Part shown: piece after piece, positions 1-7,896 of the stretch
How the letters are laid out: each line of letters opens with the position of its first letter
Position numbering within the stretch: position 1 is the stretch's first letter
NCBI GenBank assembly: GCA_902788555.1
Contig: CADAKQ010000019.1
Location: 1-49,721, forward strand
From: an uncultured Lachnospiraceae bacterium
Lineage (GTDB): Bacteria > Bacillota > Clostridia > Lachnospirales > Lachnospiraceae
Length of the DNA stretch: 49,721 nt
Direction: 5' to 3'
Program-made: the position numbers and the translations under genes
Notes under the pieces: generated by a model
Told to the model about the DNA's origin: nothing
What the model saw: only the letters and a program-made list of their open reading frames with translations
Databases searched by the model: none

Positions 1-317
1 TTCTTTTAGTGTTGTGTGGTAACTTCATTATAACTGAAAGGTTGAGCTTTGGCTCGTATTTTTTGTTTTTTGAATTTACACCATTATATGGGCTTTATCC
101 TCCTGTTAGCCAGTTTCAGCTTATTCTTCTTGTTTTTTCTCTTATACGGCTATAAATTCGGGTCTTTTTCTTTCTCCTGTTAGCCAATATCCACTTATTC
201 TTATTTCTTTTAATCATTCATGCTTTTAGAATTTTTTTCTTTACTATCTTTATCCTTTTTTCTTTTGCTTTTTCTGTATTCTTCTATTTCTTACTTTCTT
301 TGTCCTTACTCTTCTTT
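1..317. other. Left-edge non-coding region with a short repeated motif
   Basis: No convincing gene is seen between the window edge and the stop of the Na/Pi transporter gene. The 11-base motif TCCTGTTAGCC occurs at 101-111 and again at 175-185, each followed by a pyrimidine-rich stretch containing CTTATTCTT, so two loosely related units lie in tandem about 74 bases apart. A weak GAGC/GCTC hairpin followed by T-runs near 45-72 could end a plus-strand transcript entering from the left. Plus-strand reading frames here continue antisense to the Lys-rich coding tail and are composition artefacts. Confidence 0.4.
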
Positions 318-2468
318 TCAGCCTTTACTCTTCTTTTCAGCCTTTTCCTTCTTTTCAACCCTACTCTTCTTTTCAGACTTTTCTTTCTCTTTTTCAGACT
401 TTTCTTCTTTCTTTTTTCTTTCCCTATCTGCCTTATCAGCTTGCTTTTTGTTTTCCTTATCAGCCTTGTCAGCTTGCTTTTTACTGTCTTTATCAATCTT
501 ATCAGTTTGTTTCTTACTTTCCTTTCCAGCCTTATCTTCTTTATTTTTACTATCCTTATCGGTCTTACCGGCCTGCTTTTTACTGTCTTTTCCTGTTAAA
601 TCAGCATCTACGAGAACATCGCTGTCCTCTGCATTTTTTACTTCTCCGGCTTTCAATTCTTCTTCCGCATTCTTTGCCTCCTCTGACTTCTTTACAATAA
701 CAGGCAGCTTGTATTTATCCTTAAGTTCATCAATCTTCTTGTAGAAGTCCTCATTTTCAGCATTGAGATTTTCCTGAAACTCATGTATGTCATAGCCTTC
801 CTCATCTGTCTGAAGCACATTTAGAGCTATATTAGAGCAATGGTCTGATATACGCTCATAATTGGTTATGAGATCAGCAAGCACAAAGCCCATCTCAACG
901 GAACATTTTCCCTTACGAAGTCTCTTCATGTGTCGTTTACGAACCTCAACAGACAAATCATCTATAAGCTCCTCCAAAGGCTCAACGTTAAGCGCGTAGC
1001 TCATATTCTCATCCTCAAAAATCTGGAAGGTCATATTGACTATATCCTTAACCGCCTGCGTAAATACTGCAAACTCCTCTACTCCCTTATTGGAAAATGC
1101 AAGTTCCTTTTCACTCATTTCCTTTGCAGAATCCGATATATTAATAGCATGGTCGGAAATTCTTTCTATATCGGATATGCTATGCATAAGCACAGCAAGC
1201 TGCTGTGAGGATTTCGGCGAAAGATGCGCTGTCGAAAGCTTTACAAAATAATTATCAAGCACATCCTCATAATGGTCTACCAAATCCTCATAGTATAACA
1301 CCTTTTCAGCCACGGCTTCATCATATGCGCCTATCATGTCTATCGCTTCAAATAATCCGTCCTTTGCATAACGGGACATTTCGATACACGCAGTTTTGCA
1401 CTGACTTAAAGCAAATTCAGGTGTATTCAAAAATCTGTCGTCAAGCATCTTGGAAATGTGCTTTTTCATGTCATCATCCCTGTTCTCATCCTCGGTTCTC
1501 GGAATCGTAAGATAAGCAAGCTTTTCCAACAAACCTGAAAATGGGAAGAAAACGATAACCGCTACGATACTTAATACAGTATCAAACAAAGCAACACCTG
1601 TACCGTGTGCGGTTTTATTCAAAATCTCGAATTCCGCAAAGCTGTTGATACTATAAAATATTATCATAAATGTAACTGATTTAATTATATTATAGTAAAG
1701 GTGAATTAATGCCGAACGCCTTGCATTTTTGCCTGCACCTATACTTGAGAGCATAGCTGTTGCACAGGTTCCGATATTGGCACCGAGTACAATAGGTATA
1801 GCCGTCGCATAGGTAATCATACCGGTTGCACAAAGGGATATAAGGATACCGATGGTAGCCGATGAGGACTGGATAACTGCCGTAAGCAAAAATCCCACCA
1901 AAAGACCAAGTATCGGATTTGAGAACATGGACATGAGCTGCTTAAACTGCGGTACCTCCGATAAAGGAGCCGCTGCACCGGACATCATACTCATACCAAA
2001 CATGATTACGGAAAAACCTATCATAATCTGTGCTACATTTTTATTCTTTTCCTTTTTACCAAACATAAGGATTGCCACACCTATTATAGAAATTATAGGT
2101 GCAAATACCGTCGGTTTCAAAAGCTTAAGTATGGTTCCTGTTCCTTCGATACTGGACAAACTGAGCAACCAAGGTGTAATAGTCGCACCTATGGAAGCAC
2201 CGAGTATAACTCCAACAGCATTGGAAAGTGCCATTATGCCGGAATTAACAAAACCGACTACCATTACCGTTGTAGCTGATGAAGACTGCATGATTGCAGT
2301 AACTACCATTCCGAGAATAACCGCCATAAACTTATTGGCTGTGAATTTTTCCAGGATAATTTCAAGCTTCCCGCCAGAAGCTTTCTTAAGACCATCTCCC
2401 ATGGTTGTCATACCATAGAGAAACAAAGAGAGTCCGCCAATTAACTCAAGAATACTGAAAATGTCCAT
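318..2468 (-). CDS. Na/Pi cotransporter family protein with PhoU-like domain and Lys-rich tail
   Basis: The protein has 716 residues. The N-terminal half (about 1-310) is strongly hydrophobic and carries the duplicated QSSSAT signature of the Na/Pi cotransporter (NptA/PNaS) family, at about residue 61 and again near residue 200. A PhoU-like helical domain follows (about 345-570). The family imports phosphate with sodium across the cytoplasmic membrane; the PhoU-like part is expected in the cytoplasm. Bacterial relatives usually end near 550-600 residues. Here about 110 extra residues form a low-complexity tail of K, E, D, S and Q with repeated KDSKKQADKADK-like units, predicted disordered. 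The start is the ATG reached from GGAGG about 15 bases upstream, a long spacing, but the N-terminus MDIFSILELIGGLSLFLYGM fits the family. A promoter candidate lies at 2518-2545. Family membership is solid; the substrate is inferred. Confidence 0.9.
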   Translation of the reverse strand: MDIFSILELIGGLSLFLYGMTTMGDGLKKASGGKLEIILEKFTANKFMAVILGMVVTAIMQSSSATTVMVVGFVNSGIMALSNAVGVILGASIGATITPWLLSLSSIEGTGTILKLLKPTVFAPIISIIGVAILMFGKKEKNKNVAQIMIGFSVIMFGMSMMSGAAAPLSEVPQFKQLMSMFSNPILGLLVGFLLTAVIQSSSATIGILISLCATGMITYATAIPIVLGANIGTCATAMLSSIGAGKNARRSALIHLYYNIIKSVTFMIIFYSINSFAEFEILNKTAHGTGVALFDTVLSIVAVIVFFPFSGLLEKLAYLTIPRTEDENRDDDMKKHISKMLDDRFLNTPEFALSQCKTACIEMSRYAKDGLFEAIDMIGAYDEAVAEKVLYYEDLVDHYEDVLDNYFVKLSTAHLSPKSSQQLAVLMHSISDIERISDHAINISDSAKEMSEKELAFSNKGVEEFAVFTQAVKDIVNMTFQIFEDENMSYALNVEPLEELIDDLSVEVRKRHMKRLRKGKCSVEMGFVLADLITNYERISDHCSNIALNVLQTDEEGYDIHEFQENLNAENEDFYKKIDELKDKYKLPVIVKKSEEAKNAEEELKAGEVKNAEDSDVLVDADLTGKDSKKQAGKTDKDSKNKEDKAGKESKKQTDKIDKDSKKQADKADKENKKQADKADRERKKKEEKSEKEKEKSEKKSRVEKKEKAEKKSKG

Positions 2469-2517
2469 ATAATGTTTAAATATCCTCCGTAATAATAAAA
2501 ATTCTTTCCAATTAGAT

Positions 2518-2545
2518 AATATATCATAAGCAGGTTAATCGTCAA
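2518..2545 (-). promoter_or_regulatory. Promoter candidate for the Na/Pi transporter gene
   Basis: On the minus strand TTGACG (2545-2540) and TATATT (2523-2518) are separated by 16 bases, close to the sigma-A consensus. The predicted leader would be about 40 bases and contains the GGAGG before the start at 2468. Confidence 0.55.
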
Positions 2546-2685
2546 TAACACTTTATCATGTTCTAAATAAAATACATTTTAATCATTAATCATATATACT
2601 TCTGTTTATACTGGCATAGGTCGGTTATATAATAAACATAGATAATTGCTTTTGCATATATTATTATGTCAGTGTCGGTTTTAAA

Positions 2686-2725
2686 TTGGCTATAAATTTA
2701 ATTTTTTCTTTACTTTTATAGCCAA
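2686..2725. repeat. Stem-loop with perfect 11-bp arms
   Basis: TTGGCTATAAA (2686-2696) and TTTATAGCCAA (2715-2725) are perfect inverted repeats around an 18-base T-rich loop. It could act as a terminator, but neither flanking gene ends here. Confidence 0.5.
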
Positions 2726-2766
2726 AATCTTCTATACCAACCTGATACCTGTAGCTCAAAACAGCA

Positions 2767-3102
2767 CAGTATGTGCTGTTTCGAGCTGTGTGAGTGAGGA
2801 TGTTGTTAATATAACTTCTCATTCAATAAATTATATTATAAAAAAAGATGGATAGGGCTGATACGACAACATTTAACCCGATTTGTTTAAAATTAGCAAC
2901 GAGTGATTGAAGATGATTTGCTCGTAAAAACGATATGTTTGAGCGTAGCGAGTTTATCGTTTTCGTGCAAATCTCAAAATCATGAGTGCGCTAATTTAAC
3001 AAATTGATGGTTAGTTGTGTATAAGCCCTATCCATTCTTTTTATATAATACAGTATTTATGCGAGAAGTTATATTAACAGTATCCTCACTCACACCATAC
3101 TG
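2767..3102. repeat. Long palindromic element, family 1, copy 1
   Basis: A large imperfect hairpin. The outer pair CAGTATG/CATACTG and the GTGTGAGTGAGG/CCTCACTCACAC arms (2788-2799 and 3084-3095) enclose further pairing: GATGGATAGGGCT with AGCCCTATCCAT, AATTAGC with GCTAATT, and AAAACGATA with TATCGTTTT. The tip carries GAGCGTAGCGAG at 2941-2952. The core (about 2870-3018) is closely similar to the palindrome at 7674-7883: CCCGATTTGTTTAAAAT, TGAGCGTAGCGAGTTT, CGTGCA, GAGTGC and TTTAACAAAT are shared, whereas paired stem bases differ in compensating ways. The outer arms are not shared. No transposase is present. It may be a structured RNA, a miniature mobile element or both. Confidence 0.75.
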
Positions 3103-3127
3103 CTATAAACAGAAGTTTATAATTTAA

Positions 3128-3156
3128 TTGAAAAATAACAGATTTCTTTATATAAT
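3128..3156 (+). promoter_or_regulatory. Promoter for paaK
   Basis: TTGAAA (3128-3133) and a perfect TATAAT (3151-3156) are separated by exactly 17 bases, about 39 bases before the paaK start codon. It lies just outside palindromic element copy 1. Confidence 0.75.
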
Positions 3157-3194
3157 GGATTTTATAAAATGCACTAAAGGGGGAAATACAAAAA

Positions 3195-4430
3195 ATGATA
3201 ATTTCAGAACAACAATTGGCACAGGTAAATGATAGAATTAAGGCTTTGGAAGCATCGGGAAGCTTCTACGGAAAAAAGCTTAAGGATGCCGGAATAAGCA
3301 GCGTAAGCTCACCGGAGGATTTCACTAAGCTTCCGTTTTCAGAAAAAAAGGATTTGCGTGACGCATATCCGCTTGGTCTTATGACCGCTCCCGAGGAAGA
3401 TATAGTAAGAATTCACTCCTCTTCGGGAACCACAGGTAAGCCGGTTATAATTCCTTATACTGCAAAGGATGTTGACGATTGGGCTATTATGTTCAAGCGT
3501 TGTTACGAGATGGCAGGCATAACCAATATGGACAGAATACATATAACTCCGGGATACGGTCTTTGGACCGCAGGTATAGGATTTCAGCTCGGCTGCGAGA
3601 AGCTCGGCGCTATGGCAATTCCTATGGGACCGGGAAATACCGACAAGCAGCTTGAAATGATGATGGCTTTAAAGAGCACGGTTCTTTGTTCCACATCATC
3701 CTATGCTCTTTTGCTGGCTGAGGAAATTAAAAAGCGCGGAATCAAGGATAAGATTCATCTTAAAAAGGGCGTAATCGGTTCGGAACGCTGGAGCGACAAG
3801 ATGCGTGAAAGCATCAAAAATGAGCTCGGTATTGAGCTCTACGACATCTACGGACTTACCGAAATATACGGTCCGGGTATCGGTATCAACTGTCCGGGTG
3901 AAACCGCAATGCACTACTGGGATGACTATATCTATCTTGAGATAATCGATCCTGTAACAGGAGAAAATGTTCCTGACGGAGAGCTTGGTGAAATAGTCAT
4001 CACTACCCTCGTTAAGGAAGGCGCACCGCTTATCAGATACCGTACACATGATTTATCAAGAATCGTACCTGGCGAATGTCCATGCGGCTGCAAGCATCCT
4101 CGAATAGATGTCATCATGGGACGTACTGATGATATGATGAAGATTAAGGGTGTAAATGTATTCCCAAGCCAGATTGAAGAGATACTCGGTACATTTACCG
4201 AGATATCCAGCGAGTATCAGATTCGTATCTCACACCTTGACGGCAAGGATACCATGCGTATATATGTTGAAACCAACGGCTCCGTTGATTTTAATGAATT
4301 AAGCAAGCGTATAGCCGAAAAAGTAAAGAGCAAAATCGGCTTCACTCCTATTGTTAAGGTTGTTGAAATCGGTGTTCTTCCAAGAAGTGAAAAGAAGACA
4401 AAGCGTGTAATCGACGAGCGTTACGATTAA
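3195..4430 (+). CDS. paaK: Phenylacetate-CoA ligase family enzyme
   Basis: The 411-residue protein belongs to the short PaaK branch of adenylate-forming enzymes (usually about 430 residues). It activates an aryl-acetic acid with ATP and CoA, giving the aryl-acetyl-CoA, AMP and PPi. The phosphate-binding motif SSSGTTGKP is at residues 75-83, YGLTEIYGPG marks the adenine-binding region, and the C-terminal lid carries GRTDDMMKIKGVNVFPSQIE. A cysteine cluster CPCGCKHPRID precedes the lid, as in the family. In gut Clostridia such enzymes often handle phenylacetate or indoleacetate from amino-acid fermentation; that substrate choice is inference. GGGGG sits about 10 bases upstream of the ATG, and the promoter at 3128-3156 makes it a single-gene unit. 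The hairpin at 4471-4518 follows it. Confidence 0.93.
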   Translation: MIISEQQLAQVNDRIKALEASGSFYGKKLKDAGISSVSSPEDFTKLPFSEKKDLRDAYPLGLMTAPEEDIVRIHSSSGTTGKPVIIPYTAKDVDDWAIMFKRCYEMAGITNMDRIHITPGYGLWTAGIGFQLGCEKLGAMAIPMGPGNTDKQLEMMMALKSTVLCSTSSYALLLAEEIKKRGIKDKIHLKKGVIGSERWSDKMRESIKNELGIELYDIYGLTEIYGPGIGINCPGETAMHYWDDYIYLEIIDPVTGENVPDGELGEIVITTLVKEGAPLIRYRTHDLSRIVPGECPCGCKHPRIDVIMGRTDDMMKIKGVNVFPSQIEEILGTFTEISSEYQIRISHLDGKDTMRIYVETNGSVDFNELSKRIAEKVKSKIGFTPIVKVVEIGVLPRSEKKTKRVIDERYD

Positions 4431-4470
4431 AGTGTATCAAAAATGACAGGGAGTGTGACAGAGTGAAATA

Positions 4471-4518
4471 AGCCTTGTCACATCATAACAACCAACTGTT
4501 ATAATGTGTGACAAGGCT
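4471..4518. repeat. Short palindrome related to the arms of family 1 copy 2
   Basis: AGCCTTGTCACA (4471-4482) pairs perfectly with TGTGACAAGGCT (4507-4518), and ATAACA (4485-4490) pairs with TGTTAT (4497-4502) around the loop ACCAAC. No T-run follows, so it is not a classical terminator. TGTTATAATGTGTGACAAGG (4497-4516) recurs with one mismatch at 7864-7883, the right arm of the palindrome after the TIR gene. This copy therefore looks like that element without its conserved core. The right arm also holds TATAAT, 19 bases from a TTGTCA, so it may contribute a promoter for the TIR gene. Confidence 0.7.
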
Positions 4519-4549
4519 CACGCCCCGTGTCACATAATGGGAGGATTCT

Positions 4550-7500
4550 ATGATAGAACATTACAATGCATTTATATCATATAAGCATGCAAAGGAGGAT
4601 ATAAAGGTTGCCGAGGCTGTTCAGCACGGGCTCGAGCACTTTCATATTCCGGGAAAGATTAAGAAAAAAACAGGTAAAAAGCATATAGAGCGAATCTTCA
4701 GAGATAAGGAGGAGCTTCCTATAACAAGTGACTTAAGCGAAAATATAGCTTATGCACTTGAGCATTCCGATTACCTTATAGTTATCTGCTCCACCAATAC
4801 CAAGGAGTCCATGTGGGTTCCGAGAGAGATTGAATTTTTCTTAAGAAATCATTCTCCGAGACAGATTCTTACTGTTTTGGTAAACGGGGAGCCTCAGGAT
4901 GTCATCCCTGAAATACTGCTTCATGAAAACCGCATTGTAACGAATGAAATTGGTGAACAACAGACAGTCAGAATTCCCCTCGAACCACTCTCCTGCGACT
5001 ATCGTATGTCCATAAAAAAGGCAAATAAAACCGAGCTTCCAAGACTTGCAAGTGCGATTATCGGATGCTCTTATGATGAGCTCATGAACAGACAAAGGCA
5101 GTACAAGATAAGGCGATTAACTCTTGCCTTTTCCTGCTTCCTTGCCCTTGCTCTTGCCTTTGGCGGATATATGTTTTACAGCAGGAATCAGGTTAAAAAG
5201 AACTATCTTGATTCATTAAGAAACCAATCCAGATATCTCGCTTCAGAGTCTGAACAGTTCTTTAAAAATGAACAAAGAATGACAGCCATTCAGTTGGCAC
5301 TTGCAGCACTTCCATCGGATAAAAACGATGAAAGGCCTGTCACCGGTGAGGCTGTTCGTGCGCTTACGGATGCTACCCTTGCATATACCTCACTAAGTGG
5401 CAGTAACATATATGCTGCCTGGAATTATCAGATGCCTAATACAATATCCGAGTTTATGGTTTCACCGGACGGAACCTATCTTACCGCAAGAGATGCATCA
5501 AATAATATTAAGATATGGAGCACATCTTCTCATAATGAGATATTTGAAATCAATACTATTAAAAATGAAATATTGGGCATATACTTTATATCCGATGACA
5601 AGCTTTTGGTATGGACAGATAATAAGGCAATACTTTATGATGCTTCGAACGGAAACGAATGTTGGAGCTACACTCTCTCCGAGGGATTTTTTGCACATGA
5701 CAATATTATGAATACAGGCGATGGAGAAATAATATTTAATGTTGCCAACAGCAAGCTTCTTTCACTTAATGCATCAGACGGAAAGCCTGCTAAGGAATAC
5801 ACGCTTCCGGAGAAAAACGGCAGTGACGAGCTTCGTTACAATAGTTTTATTTTAGCACCTGATGAAAAATCCGCTGTTTTTACAGCAAACTCCTTTGGTG
5901 AAAACTATTATGCGGGAATAATTACATTTAAATCAAATGATGTGAAATTCTCTAATCCGTCAACAACCAGAATCAAAGATATATGTTGGGCAGATGAATC
6001 TCATATAATTGCCGCCTATGCAACGGATGATTTAGGTTCAAGTGTATCAATGTATAACAACTCGTATCTTTCAACTGACCATACCCTGATAAAATGCTTT
6101 GAAAAGAATGGCTTGTCGGAATTATGGGATTATGATTTCACAAGTACAGAGGTGAATATTTACAATAAATTTATCTCTCTTCCTCAAACCAAATCCGTAG
6201 CCTTCTGTAACGGAAATATCGCAAGGATATTTGATATAAGTACCGGTGAGGTTTTATACGAGCATAATGTCAATGACTCTATAGTAGATATAAGTGACAG
6301 AGACGGTGACGGCTGGCCTATATATATAACACGGGATGGCGGACTTGCAACTCCTACTCCTTCCGGAGGAACCGATGCAGTAATTCTTTCACAATTATTT
6401 ACCGACAATATCAGTGAGGTAAAAATCAGCAGTGGCGTATATACGTTGCAAAGCTATGGCAAGGAAATAATATATTACGGTCTGTATGTATCCGATCCTG
6501 AATGGACAGAGGTAAACGAAGACCTTGTATTAAGCAGTATTATGGATAATTATTATATGGATAATGATGTTCTTGCAATATTAACATCTGAAAATGATGA
6601 ACCGACTCTTACGGTATTTGATCCTGATAATGATAATTATTTACAGCTTGTAATAGGTGACTCCGGAACTCTTATCTCACGATATAAAATACTCGGAAGT
6701 AAAGCAGGTAAAATGTATATCGTATCTTCCGACTATTTAAGCTTTTCTATAATAGCAGTTGATTTGGAAAGTAAAAATATAGCAGTTTCGGACAGCATTG
6801 ATTCCTTCTCATCAAGCTTTATGATGACAAGCTTTAATGATGGTAAGTTTGTATACGCAGCCGAAAAAGGAGACACTCAGGCTGTAATTGTTTACGATGT
6901 GGAGAATAAAGAGACCGCATCTGTTAAAATACCTTATGAAATTAATAATAATGCCGCTTCACCTGTTTATATAAAGAATACGGATAAGGTGTATTTTGCC
7001 GGAGAAAAGGACTGTATTATAGACTTAAAAACCGAAACAGTAAGCGAAGTAAATCTTCCAGATGGTTGGGTAAATACAAATACAATAGCACCCAATGAAG
7101 GCGGTGATAAAATTGCCGTATCAGACGGTTCATACATAGTTCTCGTAAACCAAAGCGGCGAAATGGTATTTTCAATTCAATGTCCCGGAATAGCTCCGAT
7201 AGGAATGTCCTTTTATAAGAATAAGAAAGGGGAAGAAAAAGAACTTTTTGTTGCTTATAATGACGGTTCACTTTACAGATACAGCACAAAGGACGGACAT
7301 TTTATAGGAAAATCCGACCTTTCCACATACAAAAATATGGATTATCCTGCAGACTTTGACTTCGATTATGACAACAATCTTTTATATATTCAGATTGGTA
7401 TGCTTACCGATGTAATCGACTTAAACAGTATGTACGAGACAGCCTGTATCGAGAACTGCTTCGGACACCATGCAAAAACCGACAGATTTTATACAATGTC

Positions 7501-7636
7501 ATATACAAACAGTGGTGAAAATCACATAGGATACTTTAAACACTACACCACTGACGAGTTAATCCAAAAAGGACGTGATTTAATCAAAGGCACAGAACTT
7601 AGTGATGAAATTAAATCAGAATACGGAATCAAATAA
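4550..7636 (+). CDS. Membrane TIR-domain protein with large WD40/propeller-like region
   Basis: The protein has 1028 residues. Residues 4-125 form a TIR domain: YNAFISYKH is the first strand, a central DYLIVICS strand follows, and WVPREIEFF contains Trp89 and Glu93 in the position of the catalytic Glu of NAD-cleaving TIR domains. A basic stretch (YKIRR) precedes a single membrane helix at about 191-209. A helical linker (about 215-275, SRYLASESEQFFKNEQRMTA) leads into about 730 residues of beta-rich repeats with WD40/PQQ-like phrases such as SPDGTYLTARDASNNIKIW. The charge pattern suggests TIR inside and propeller outside, like a receptor. Possible roles are signalling or NAD-depleting defence; neither is shown. 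GGGAGG lies just before the ATG. No partner gene is adjacent, and related palindromes flank it on both sides. Confidence 0.88.
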   Translation: MIEHYNAFISYKHAKEDIKVAEAVQHGLEHFHIPGKIKKKTGKKHIERIFRDKEELPITSDLSENIAYALEHSDYLIVICSTNTKESMWVPREIEFFLRNHSPRQILTVLVNGEPQDVIPEILLHENRIVTNEIGEQQTVRIPLEPLSCDYRMSIKKANKTELPRLASAIIGCSYDELMNRQRQYKIRRLTLAFSCFLALALAFGGYMFYSRNQVKKNYLDSLRNQSRYLASESEQFFKNEQRMTAIQLALAALPSDKNDERPVTGEAVRALTDATLAYTSLSGSNIYAAWNYQMPNTISEFMVSPDGTYLTARDASNNIKIWSTSSHNEIFEINTIKNEILGIYFISDDKLLVWTDNKAILYDASNGNECWSYTLSEGFFAHDNIMNTGDGEIIFNVANSKLLSLNASDGKPAKEYTLPEKNGSDELRYNSFILAPDEKSAVFTANSFGENYYAGIITFKSNDVKFSNPSTTRIKDICWADESHIIAAYATDDLGSSVSMYNNSYLSTDHTLIKCFEKNGLSELWDYDFTSTEVNIYNKFISLPQTKSVAFCNGNIARIFDISTGEVLYEHNVNDSIVDISDRDGDGWPIYITRDGGLATPTPSGGTDAVILSQLFTDNISEVKISSGVYTLQSYGKEIIYYGLYVSDPEWTEVNEDLVLSSIMDNYYMDNDVLAILTSENDEPTLTVFDPDNDNYLQLVIGDSGTLISRYKILGSKAGKMYIVSSDYLSFSIIAVDLESKNIAVSDSIDSFSSSFMMTSFNDGKFVYAAEKGDTQAVIVYDVENKETASVKIPYEINNNAASPVYIKNTDKVYFAGEKDCIIDLKTETVSEVNLPDGWVNTNTIAPNEGGDKIAVSDGSYIVLVNQSGEMVFSIQCPGIAPIGMSFYKNKKGEEKELFVAYNDGSLYRYSTKDGHFIGKSDLSTYKNMDYPADFDFDYDNNLLYIQIGMLTDVIDLNSMYETACIENCFGHHAKTDRFYTMSYTNSGENHIGYFKHYTTDELIQKGRDLIKGTELSDEIKSEYGIK

Positions 7637-7673
7637 AAACAATTGATACATCAGCGTGACACAGAAACAGACG

Positions 7674-7883
7674 CCTTGGCATATAATATAACAGGTGGTT
7701 GTGACAGCATTTAGCCCGATTTGTTTAAAATCAAAAGCGAAAATTCGCATATATGTGCTCAGAAATCGAACTGTCTGAGCGTAGCGAGTTTTCGATTTCG
7801 TGCACATATAAAGAATTTGAGTGCTTTGATTTAACAAATCGATGGCTAGCTGTTACAACCACCTGTTATATTGTGTGACAAGG
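7674..7883. repeat. Long palindromic element, family 1, copy 2
   Basis: ATATAACAGGTGGTTGT (7686-7702) and ACAACCACCTGTTATAT (7855-7871) are perfect 17-base arms. Weaker outer pairing (CCTTG with CAAGG) extends them to 7674 and 7883. Inside are CCCGATTTGTTTAAAATC, pairing with the GATTTAACAAATCGATGG side, and ATGTGC..AAATCGAA paired with TTCGATTTCGTGCACAT, with GAGCGTAGCGAG at 7777-7788 near the tip. It lies between two converging genes (TIR gene and DHH gene) and could end transcription from either side, although no long T-run is present. Confidence 0.75.
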
Positions 7884-7896
7884 TGCCGTCCCACTG

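Larger units (their letters stand above)
2469..3194. other. 726-base intergenic region rich in nested inverted repeats
   Basis: This divergent intergenic region between the Na/Pi transporter gene (minus) and paaK (plus) has no plausible gene. It holds a promoter for each neighbour, an 11-base-pair hairpin at 2686-2725 and a roughly 335-base imperfect palindrome at 2767-3102. In addition, ACTTCTGTTTAT at 2598-2609 is inverted exactly at 3104-3115, so a much larger foldback is possible. Confidence 0.7.

Noticed and set aside
220-744. Plus-strand frame rich in Phe, Leu and Ser resembling a membrane protein
   Set aside because: It is the antisense of the Lys-rich coding tail of the Na/Pi transporter; its apparent hydrophobic repeats come from that low-complexity DNA.
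4550-7636. Assignment of the TIR gene to a known defence system such as Thoeris
   Set aside because: No ThsA/SIR2-SLOG partner or other defence gene is adjacent and the membrane-propeller layout differs.
7674-7883. Family 1 copy 2 as an ordinary intrinsic terminator
   Set aside because: It is about 210 bases long, has no T-run and shares a conserved core with another locus, so a plain terminator does not explain it, although it may also end transcription.
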